A DNA stretch of 64,000 nt from Nautilus pompilius. Its lineage: Eukaryota > Mollusca > Cephalopoda > Nautilida > Nautilidae. Positions 49,301 to 61,300 of the stretch are shown here, piece by piece. The first letter of the stretch is position 1. Every line of letters begins with the position of its first letter. The notes beneath the pieces were generated by a model that worked only from the letters and a program-made list of their open reading frames with translations, was not told where the DNA came from and made no database searches. The position numbers were made by a program, and so were the translations under genes. Location: NCBI GenBank assembly GCA_018389105.1, contig JACATO010001542.1:62001-126000 (forward strand), read 5' to 3'.

Positions 49301-52300
49301 ACCAGCAGCAGGCGTTGACCATTAGATTTGGGCAGTTCAGGAACGAACAGGCTGCGTTCAGACTACTTGCAGATCCATTCTCTGTGGATGCTGAAACTGT
49401 ACCTGGTGACGTACAGCTGGAAGTAATTGAACTCCAGTGCTCTGCAGTGATGAGGAGTAAGCACATGGAGATGCCACTCCTACAATTCTATCAGGGTTTG
49501 GACTGGCATCTGTTTCCCAATATCACTGCAAATTCACAGAAATGGATCTCAATGTTTGGAAGCAATTACATATGTGAACAAGTGTTTTCCTTAATGAAGA
49601 TGACCAAGTCTCCCCTGCGAACAAGACTAACAGATGATAACCTGCAGGCAGTGCTCAGAGTTGCGACCACCTCATTGGAGCCCAACATTAACCAGTTGGT
49701 GTCAGAGAAGCGCTGCATTGTCTCCCACTGACCATGACCTTTTTTTTTTGTAACTGACATCCATGTAAGTAGAATAATTCTATATAACAAATTGATCTGA
49801 GTAAGTCTATAAAAAAATTTCATGTTATAAGGTATAGAGATGGATGCTGAGCTTTTGTGGCTCGCTAATGGTGTCACGTGAAAGTGGCCCGCGTTGAAAG
49901 GAAGTTGTGCACTCCTGCATTAAATCATTATTAAATTGCCTGAAAAATAAGTTCTCCATTCGACCCTGCTTGCATATTCCTTTCTGTAAAATGTGCTGTG
50001 AAAAAAAACAACAAAATCTCCCCAGCCATTAAAAAATGTCATTTAAAAGGGTAAGTAAAACTGAAAGAATGTTAGCAATTTCACACAAAATCTAGATGAT
50101 GATGTTTCTCTGTAAAGCCTCCACTCCAAACATTCATATCTTTCGCTACTAAAGACACCACAGGCTCTTGTATTGTAGCAAAGCCCTTAGGCCCCCCCTC
50201 CAAATTAGCTGTTGTAGGAAAATCCTGCCGAACAGACAGAATTCCGACACCTTTAAAGGAATTCATTAATCGGTGTGATTCCTGATCGTTATGTAGTTAG
50301 GCACCGGTATGGAAATAAGTCTACTAAAGATAAAAAGTACATACAAAAGAATGTTGGCATTCCGGACCAAATCATGCCGAACTTACTTACTAAAGCACAG
50401 ATTTATGTCATAAAAGAACTACGGATGTTAAGTAATATTAAACAAACAAAATATGGAAAATCAGGAAATGCAGCAAAGTTTTAACCTAAAATTATCAAAT
50501 GCATGTAAGAAATAGTTAAATTGGCTTATGTCAAAATTAATTTCTTTATATATCAAACTTAACACATTTTTATTTGTTACAGGAATTGATAGCAAAGTAA
50601 ATATTTTTCACTAACTATAGTGAAATGTCTCGAGATATCGAGGTGCATTCTTGTGATCAGTGAAGAACATGTAAAGAATTCTACTAATCTTCAAGCGGTA
50701 CCAACTAAAATAAAAATAGAGAGCTAGAAACATTCTTGACCATTGAAAATATTCATAAGGGGTGACCATTAAGCAGAACTGAGCATGTTTGTTCAATCTA
50801 TTTAGGCACATCTGGGTATGAGAATAATTGTTTGAATTTCACTTTAGAATAACAGGTTGAATGATGAGAATAGAGTAGAAAACTGCATCTCTCTTACATG
50901 TTGTTTTTTTTTTTAAAAAATAAGCCAATTAAACAAAACTCTTCTCGACTTGTTTGCCTACCTCACAGCACTCATCACTCCTGCTGCCAGGGGCAGTTAG
51001 TGTGTTTTCCATGCTACACTCCAAAACATTCTAAGCATTTCCATCACATGAATTCTATTTTGGTCTGTTCTTTTTCGAAATAAAAACAAACTTAAAAGTA
51101 ACACTAAGAAAACGTTACGCATCACACAACCTGCTGATAAAACATGTTTGGTTAGATTATGCTAATCTTTTTTTTAAAGTCAATTTTACAGGTTGAAAGT
51201 TGTCTGTTTAATTTTTAAACAGAGCTCTGGCACCATACAAGTAAACTACACAGTTCAGCATGGGAAACAACGTTGAAGCCTACACTATTTCTATAGGTTA
51301 GGTAGAGGGGTCACACGAACATACCGAAAATAGGTCCTGAATGTTGTGCAGGGGTACTAGAAGGGTCCATAGCTGCTGGATGCGAGGATGACACCATTGG
51401 AACTGAAGTGGGTGTCATCATTCTAGTCCCAGGGTTCTGCGTCACTGGCATGATCTGCAAACGAAAGTTTGACACTTTCCCTAAGTTTCTCAGTTAACAA
51501 ATTTCACACATGCAAACAAAAGAAAGTCTGAACTAATTCAACGTCATTCTTTGTAACCGGGAAAAGAAAATTCTGTTTCTAACTTTATTTATACTTCAAA
51601 AAAAAAAAAAAAAAGCTAATTAAAAAATATTATCTAAACAGAAATAAATACATTCTACAAGTTATTGTAGAATGTTAAAAAAAATTAAAAAGTACAGCAA
51701 GAAATGAAAGTTGACTACCTGGGAATATCCTGTGTGTGTGGGCTGTGGAAACGGTATATTATAATAATGTATATACTGCGGGTGAAGCTGAGGCTGGGCT
51801 AGCAGAGGTTGTCCTGTCGCTGCGGCAGCTTGTGCAGCTGCGCTAAAATCATGGCGAGTTGGTGGCTGGACAGAAACGACAGCTGGAAATTTAAACAAAA
51901 ACCATTATGACACCAGATATAAGATAGAAAACAGGAGAAAGAATAAAGGTAACTTGAAATAAACTCACTACTTTTCTTAGTATTATTTGATTTTGTATGC
52001 ATCGATATATATAATATGTCACGGTAAGCTTCAATTCAGAGATTTCTGGAAATTCCTGAAGCCCCAGAGTGAAACCAGGGATTTTGCTAATTTACTGAAG
52101 ATTTCAGGAATTTCATGAAATCACTAGTTTCACAATTTTACTGTGACGTATGTGTGTGTGTGTGTGTGTGTGTGTACATGTGGCATTCACATGGGTACTG
52201 ACTGCATTTTCTTTTCTACTCACACCAAAGAACTAAAAGATTTAACCTATTCAAAAGCAAGCTCTTCAATGTCTTGGCTTAAAGCTGGTACTGCATTCTG

Positions 52301-55300
52301 CTGGTCAGACAACTAAAGTACTCTTGCAAAAACTGAGCAAATGAATACATGCGCCCTCCCAGATTGGACCCTACATCAGGAAGGTCAAGAGTACTCGCCT
52401 CGTTTAGCAGGGTACCTCGTGCCTTGAGGGCTAGACCCCTGAGGTGTTTGCATGGACATCATGTTTGTGGGCACTATATATGGAGTTGGCGAATAAATTT
52501 GCTGGCTTTGAAGCGTAGGTGGCATCTGCGGCAGCTGTGTAACTGGACTCTGAGTCTGCGGCCTAGGAGAAGTTGGAATTGTACCCGGATGTTTCTGACA
52601 AAAGGTAAAAAAAGAACATTCTCTAAACAAAATAACCACAACCCTATAATTTCTAGAAACATTTCTTATGTAATTCCTTCACTTCCTTTCCATTAGACTC
52701 TCAAAAATTTAAACCTCTTTTCTGTGTAAAATCCAAATCATACATCTCCATCAAGGCTCAGACAATTTAGAAGTAAAATATTTTGGTTGCAACCTCCATT
52801 ATATAATAATTCCCATAAAACAAGAATAGAAAAATTAACAAAGATTACATTAAGTTTCCTGAACCAAACTACTGAGGAAAGCTAAGCATCTTTTGTTTTG
52901 GCATTTCAGAAGTATGGAAAAGTTAATTTTCGAAGATGGAAATGTGTTTACTTATGAACACTTCTACTATTTTGTTTGAATTAATAATTGTTATATCATG
53001 AAATATTTTTCATAATTTAAATCTGCTAAGGATATTTAGGTTAAAAATTATAGAGATCATATTTTCTATCCTTTTTAAAATTAAAACAAACAAAAAACAC
53101 TAGATCATTTCAATAACGTGACACTAAGAATAAAAAAAAGCCCAATGACCTCACAGGAAAGAAGAGTACACGCCTACAAGTTTTCTTCTTGCTCTCCTGT
53201 ACCGATCTGTCGGCATGTTTTTCCTCCCACAGCTAAACAGAGGGGTGCTAACCTTTTAGATTGATAATGGATCATAAACATAATTGAAGTGCCTCTGTTT
53301 ACTTATACATCATATTTTGTAGTAAAGCGCAGTTCCTTCAAAGTACGCCTGTTTCGGCACGTCCAGTACGTCTTGCGTAAACCTGCACAATTTCACTAAA
53401 ACAGTTATAATTATAATAGTTTATATTTTTATGTCAGAGGATTGTAGTCACCAAGTCCAACCAACAAATGAGCCAGCCATATATCATCTAATTTAGTAAA
53501 ACTCTGGGTGGCTCAGTCACTTTTGACTGAAGATGCAATTACCCAGCATTAAAAAAAAATCTAATTTTTCTTAGCTAGTCTACTGTATTGCTGGAACTAT
53601 TGTTCTACTGGGGACTTCCTGTAGATTAGTCAGGTCAGTTGGTCAATGCTAGATAGACAGTTTCTGGTGACACACACCCATCTTTCCTGCCCCGTCTACA
53701 GGAGATACAATCAAAACAACCAACAACCATTTGTTCTGATAGTTCTGCTAGCCTAACCACCACATGCAACTGGCACGTGGACACTAAATCTATATTTACT
53801 CTGCAGCTTTTTTAACTCTCAATTTCGTTCTGTAAAACAAACACACACACAAGGAAATATAGAGACTTTTCAGGATGAAGAAACAGCTGTTTTTTGCTAG
53901 GTCGGTCAAAGTCAGAAGTGCCTTTTTACCTGCATGCCAGTTATTAGTGTTGAGTGCTACCATCATCAGCGCTCTGTATGAGGTGCTTTGTAATGTGTAG
54001 AAATCAAAGCCAGCATTAATTTGATTACAAATGTAAACAGTAGCCTACTGAGACACCTTAGAAATTTGTTCCACAAAATCTCGATCAACAATTTTTGCTC
54101 AGAATTAGTCAGTGCCCAAACTTCTTTCTAATGTTAATGAAAGATAACAGCTTTCTTCATCACATTAAACAGCCACCCACCCCAAAATTCTCCTTCAGAA
54201 CAGTCTATGAAAAAATATACCCACCGCTTGAAATGTTTTAGGATTAAATTCCTTAGCATTAGGGTTCAGCGTGGAATTCTTTACAGTTCTGTAATTGGAA
54301 ACAAAAAATAAACAAACAAGATCAAAACAAGTCATAGCAACAGGTGAAAGATAAGTATACTTAGCAAATGTCAGTACTTCACTTCACGTCACACTGGCCT
54401 TAACAGTGGCACCAATTATCCTGCCACTGTGACAGAGCTAAGTAAATGTGCATGCTTTGAAACTACTGCAAAATCTTTGTCATGAAGGTTCTGTTGTATT
54501 ATAAACCACCATCTGACCCCCCCCCCACCTCCACTCTCACACTCTGAAATAACTAAGCCCCATTTACATATAATAAAATGTATTGACTTTAAAATCTACC
54601 AACCTGACAGTATGCTGCCTTACTCTGCCAGTGTGTGGCCAGAAGCTGATAACAAGCACATCAAATATTCCAATTCCCCCCTCCACTTACACTAAAATCC
54701 TGTCTGGTTTCTCTAATTCTTTCTTCTCTTCCACTTTTCTTTCCTCCTGTTTCTCTGCCCTCTCATGCTTCTCCAGTTTCTTCTCTTTTTCCTTTGTATC
54801 GTCTAACTATTAAGGAAACAAGACAAAGCAGCTCAATGCAAAGCAGGTTGGGTTTTAAAACAAGTGCTGGAAGCAGTCTCACTTTAAGAAAGAGATTTCT
54901 AAAAGTTATTTTATAATCACAGCTAAAACCACTGGTCACATGTGAATCTCTGGTAAGGTAACCTCCACATTTTCAACACATGGCTGTCTACAAAATAATC
55001 ATATCGTAGTTTTCTTAATGTGCTGACATCTACAAGCAGACTGTATGGAACCATCATACTCAATATTTTAAATGTAAATACATGACATTTAAAGAAATGC
55101 ATTGGCAGAGATTTTGGGTGAAAAACTATTTAACCAGTTGTACCACTACCTGTAACATTTCCAGTGAGATATAGTAAACAAATTTTCTGCTTCAAAAACC
55201 ACCATTAGTGAGCTGTTTTTTTAAATGATATCTAAAACACCAAGATGCTACATGCAAACTGAATGTTGTCTCTTGTCAAAACCTAGCTGTAACGGCAGTC

Positions 55301-58300
55301 TGACAAGCTCCAGTTCCTCATACAACTTAAGTAGCCAATCAGACAGTAATTGCCTTCCATAATGGCACAAACACAATTGATGTTGGAAGCAATGGAAGAA
55401 CTCCCAAACCTATACATAAAACAAATGTGCCCCTGAGGATGTTCAAAGCCAGATGTAGAGATAGCAACATTCTTGTTCCACTTGCAGTAAAAGACACTTG
55501 TTTTTAGTTTAGTCAAATACTTCCAGACATAACACAATCATTTGCTAACATTCAAAAGTTATTGGTTACAGTTTATGGACATTTTCTTTAAACAAGAAAA
55601 CTTCAGGTGAAATTCCAAGCTCTACAGCCCTATACAATTTTGACAACCACCTCTGATCTACACCATTCATGTTCTGTCTCTAATTTGAGGATCAACAGTT
55701 CTGGATCACAATCCAAAACTAAAACCAGGGAGAAAAGGTACTTATGTGGTGGATAGACTTGTTCTCACAGAATTTACTATATAAATACTAAGTTTGCCAT
55801 TTCCATACAGATGTTTAACAATTTCCAATTACAATAACATACAAGAGTGAAAGGGCAGTGGACCTTTAGTCCCTTTTAACCAATCAGACAGCAGTGAAGA
55901 GTTGAGGTAAGGTGATGATTTTTTAATAATTAAACTACCAAGTCTGTCATAGTAACTTACCTTAAAATTTGTACTAAATTGTTTAAGTTCTTCTAGCTGC
56001 ACATCTCTGGCTGTTAAAAAAATAATTAAAAATTAGGAAAGCATGACAATTATAGAACTTTTCGTACTCATTCTATTAAAGCCTCTGGTTGTAATAAAGA
56101 GAAATCATTCAAAAGATATATTAAGAGTAAGATCAGATTTAGTGTAAAAGTGCTGCCAGTAAAAAGAAATTAGAGATATTTCTATTGATTATCTCTCTTT
56201 CTCTCACAGACAATCCCTGCTTCTCAGAGAAAATCTGTCTCCATCAAAATGCATCTTATTAATAAAATTAAAAAAAAAAGAAGCTGGAACAGCAAAAACT
56301 AAAACAACATAGTAAACAATTCTACATTACTGGAGCTCATGTAGAGTTTATAGCATTAAAACATTCTTAGATTAAAAAGTGGGAGGGTGAAAAAAGAACA
56401 TACACCACTGTACCTTTTGGGGTTGAATTTCTCCTATCTACTTTGCTGCCTGCAATATTATGTACAGATTCTGTTTTATTTTCAGCTACTACTATAGGTG
56501 AGTGTTCACTTGGAGAATCACATTTCTTGTCTTCTTTTTCTGAAGCTGTAAAGAATAAACCAAAACAGCAGAGTTCTATTTTAATCAGAGTTACAGCAGG
56601 CAGAAAATTCTTCAGATGTTTGTGACAGCTTTCCTTTGGCATTAATGCATGTGACAGACTAAGGGAGATAATTAAGACATTCCTCATGTTGTAACAGTTT
56701 TGGTTAAAAAACAAAGACAACAGCAATCATTTTGACAGATAGCCAAAAATTCTCTACCTACCAACCAGAGTTTCAAGTGAGATAAAAATTAGCTACAAGC
56801 AGGCACTACAAGTTGACCTCCAGCAACGACAAATACTTACTTCCATTAACCTTTATTTCTACTTCATCTATGACTGGTGACACTGGTGACCTGTTCTGTG
56901 GTGGTGACGTGTTCATGGAAGCCAGAGGCGTTTTATTCACTCCCTGGTTGGGTGAACTGCTGTTCCGAAGGGTCCTGTTTTGCATCTGATGTGATTTTCG
57001 AACAGGAATAAATCTATAGAGGGGGAGAAAACAAACAACTCTGTAGACAGTCAAAGGGTGAAAGCATCTGTGAAATGCCTGTAGAGCAAGTAACCAGTAT
57101 CTCAAATAATAATAATAACCATAAAAAAATAAGCCAACAACTTATCAATTAAGTGAGACTTCAAATGGTTTACTTTAGCCTAAACTATTTAGGTTTTTTA
57201 ACTTCACCAGCTTTAGTCCCTAAAATTACTGCTCATAAAAATGTTTGTTTTGAGATCTCAGTAACAAAAAGCAAAAAATGGATTTGCATGTTTTCTTCCT
57301 CTCCAATATTCCAATGCGTAGTTTGCATTTTTTTTTTTCTTTCTTTCTTAGTGGGAATTGCAATGAATGTTATAATAATAATCTACAACCCCAAAACTTT
57401 GCAGTTATTTAAAAAACAAAACAAACAATCATCATCATCATAATCATGTGCCATCACCAATACAGTGATTCCAAGACAGGGAAAAGGGTACTTGTATGGA
57501 AGGCTCCCATAATCCTCCCACACTGGGTGTTTTTGAAGAGAACACCAAAAATATCTTTTAAGTTTCTACACGCATCTAAAAACGAAGAGTTTTAGTAGGG
57601 ATTTTCTGTAGTAAGTGTGCAACTAACCCGTTGCACAGAGTTATCCCCCCACTTGGTTTAGGAAACTGACACCAGGTTTCCTTTCATGGATGCCTAATGT
57701 GCTAAAGGTGGCATGCAGGTTCAAAGAATCTGCTATATTGCTTCAAGTCTCCTTTAGGAAATACCTTGTTTCAACACCAGGGCAAAAAAGTAGATCCACA
57801 GCAGAGCACCTTTTCTAGTAAAATTTCTTTGATACTGAATTTGTACTTCAAAATTTTCTTACCATAAAACAGGTGTAATAAAACAAATCAAAGGTAGGAT
57901 AACAGAGCTAATTACCTTAATCAGACCTAAACAATTATTTTTTATTAATAAGCATAACATTTTTCAATATCGTTTCACAATGAATAAATGAAATCCAAAG
58001 TCTCACATTCAATAATAATAATAATAAAAGATTACATCAAATCTTTCTCTTGTCTATGTATTTTTTCAGCAGCAGACTGCTTTGGATTTTCAGTCACCCC
58101 CCCACCCAAATTTTATTCTGTAAATTTTAATAACAAAAGAGAGAAAAACCTGTCTAATCAGTCAGTCACTCATATGAAACTATAAAAATGTATTCATAAT
58201 GAACTTAAAAAAATTTTAAAAAAGCTTCTACACCACTGCGATATCCGATCTGAGAATTGTATTTTTTACGCTATTCACCTTCTACTCTTATAAACAGTTA

Positions 58301-61300
58301 AACAGTGCAGTCGTCTTTGTTCACTGCTCATTTTAACAACTCAACAATTATCCATTTATCAGAACTTACTTCCCAGATCCTGTGTTGTTGACTTCACTGT
58401 GCTTCTGAACTGCACTGAATTTTTCCTCATCTTCTCCTTCTCCATTTTCTAAGGCTATCCGCTGTCGATACTGTTCACTTTTTTCTATTTCGTCAGCTAT
58501 TTTTGCCGCTTCTTCTTCCCTCTGTTTATATTCTTTGGTATTTTTCCTTTCTAAAGGAGTTCTGTATTAAAAATTAAAAAACAACAAAAAACAAACTTAA
58601 ATTAAATTTAAAAGTTAATTACAGCAAAAGAAAAAAAATCCATGGAAACAAACAGAAAATAATTCAATCAATCAGTCATTCATAAATGTTGAAATTTATT
58701 TGTATATCTGAACTTCAGAACCTTTTTTATTATTATTTATAAAAAAATAAACAAATCATAAATCTCCCACTTTTCCAGGAATCTCCTGTACATTTTCTAT
58801 CTTTCCAGCAGACAAAGACTTCTCCTCCTTTTAAAAATTATCCATCTGAATACATAACTGACTGCTCCAAAACAAATGCCAGTGATTCTCTTCCATGTGC
58901 AAACAAAGACTTCACAAGGCAGGAACATTTCCTTTTCATCAGAACATCTATTGACAAATATTTTGCATGCCTTCAGAAACTAAATATTTAAAAAAAAAAA
59001 CCCATCAAAACACAAGGATGACTAAAAAGTACATTTGAAAATCACTGACAACACAGAATTGTTGGAGATAGTCTGAAGCTCTACGTTTCCAAATTGTTTG
59101 TCTTCATCTTCAGTTTCCCACAGCTAGCGCCTCACTGCAGATTCCAACTGTTACAAATGCCTGCAATATCTACCAAATCATCTACTCAAAGGAAACACAA
59201 AAATTCTTCTAACAGAAACTCAATCTAATCCAAACCTTCATCATTAATTCCGTCACAGTTGTGAGCAATGAGGTCATGTCAGTATTGGAACATTAAAGAA
59301 TTTTATGCACATTTAATAAATTAATGATTGTAATTTTAGCAATAAAACCAAATCATAAACAGTAGCAATTTGTTAAGAGAAATCGGTGTTCGTTAAGCAG
59401 CTGACAGATGGAAACCTTAGTCTTAAATCAAATCCTTGCCCACAAACCAGGCAGAATATATGTACTACCCCCTCCAGAACAAATAATAAATGTACATACG
59501 TATATTGAGAGAGGTTCTCGTCATATGTTGAGCGAACGTTGAACTGCTCAGCATTAGTGCGAAACATGTCATTTGGATCCCATCCATTCTGTGAAAAAAG
59601 AAGAAAGGACTGCATCTGAAATCTCAGAATATATTCACATTAGTAGAGGTTTTCAAAACAAGATGTAACCTTTAAAAAAAAAAAGTGTTTGAAACAAATT
59701 TTAGGTGTTGTTTAAAGGTCAAACAATTTTTTTTTTAATTTGAAAGTCATTACGACCAGGAATTTTTCTTTTTAAAAATGTGTGTCCGCAAAATTAGTAG
59801 TAGTTAATCATGACACATGGAACTTCAGATAGTTCTAGATTATTCCATCACTAGCACAACTGTCTTGCGTCAAACTGATGGGCAATCCTGTGATTAACAA
59901 CCATGGCAGCTCTCAAAACTTTTAATAAGTCAGACCCAATTTTGTTCTTTGGTAGGGGGGAGCTAACCCCCTGCACGAGTAGATGCTGTCCAGCAGTGGT
60001 ATACTTACAGAGGCGTCTCCTTCCAGAGTCGTTAACTCATCACCTCCTTCACTCTCCCATGGCTGCAATTCTTTCAGATCATTTTCTGACAGCTGCCCAT
60101 TAAACTTGCTAACAGCAGAATCAGTAAAGTTGTCTTGGGTGAAAAGAATGGAACAATTAAACAACAGGAAAACAATTCTTCTCTTTCAAAGACCAGTCAT
60201 GCAAAACAATACACAGCAACCTCAAAGCAAACCCTGATCATCGGGGTCCATTCTGCCAGCCAACTCTCTCAAGTCACTCACGAAAAAGAAAGGAGGGGGG
60301 GAGGGGGAGCCACTTGTTACTGAAAGCAAAAATGGTAAAGCTCAGAACTACAATTCTGAACAGGATGCTCTTCCTCAGATCAAATTACAGGCAGACCTGC
60401 GACCACATGAAGGCGAGTGTGCAGACACTAAATCTGAGAAATATTTCAGTATTTACAGTTATAATTCACTTCCTATGTAAAAATAGAAAATATGCACCAT
60501 TTTAAAGCACACCTCACTCAGCATTTTCTCATAAATTATTCTACATTCAAAAACAGTACAAAAAATAATTAATCAATCAATAAAAATTTTAGAAATCCAA
60601 ATATCAAAATGGAGGAATTAGTCTGGTACTACAAACTGAACCACTTACAAACTTTAGATATTTCTTCAGGAATCCTTAGAAAGCAAATACAATCAGTTAT
60701 GAGGGCTGTTTCACCAACCTGACAGTTAGCTGCAGAGAGAACTAACAGCGACCAACCTTTTAATGCATAGTCCAAATCAACATTCAAAGCTGTTAGTACA
60801 ATAATTTCCTTTCCACTGATGACAAGCTGATCAAAGATTCTTTCTTTACACGGTACCGAAGATATAGAATTGGGACTATTTAGCGAGTTGCCAGTGGTTG
60901 GGTCATCTACCCTGTGGGCCACAGACAACACAACCTCCATCTGAAAGAGAAGAAAATGGCTGTAAGAGCCTGCTGCGCCAGGCCGTCGTACACAGCACGG
61001 CATGTTTCAGAGGGCTCTGAAAAACCAGTGCAATACTACAGGGGGAATCAACAATAACCTATAGATGAGTTTGATGCCTTTCCTTCCTATAACTCAACTT
61101 TACTTAGCAGACTAGCTTTGCTGGTTCTCTTTAATGTCTCATTCTTGACAAGATCTTTGGGCCCAGTCTGTTGCTAGCCCCTTTGAGTTACTCTTTAGAT
61201 CAATATGCTCTTTTTCCCTAATCTAATATCCACACAGAAAAAAAAAAAAAATTTAATTCACCCACTCTATTTTTCTCCAAGTATTCCCAACACTACTCGA

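Larger units (their letters stand above)
47454..51324 (-). other. ATXN2 intron holding a hAT transposon
   Basis: The 3.9-kb intron is about half occupied by the hAT element at 48088-49917. No ATXN2 exon is seen in the remainder. Confidence 0.7.

Noticed and set aside
54215-54225. GG|GTATAT as the donor of the PAM2 exon
   Set aside because: It looks like a fair donor but puts the next exon out of frame; GCG|GTGGGT four bases earlier keeps the TSPRPQ continuation.
60285-60310. G-rich run as a quadruplex or control element
   Set aside because: A single purine-rich run without four separated G-tracts of clear form; more likely simple-sequence expansion in an intron.
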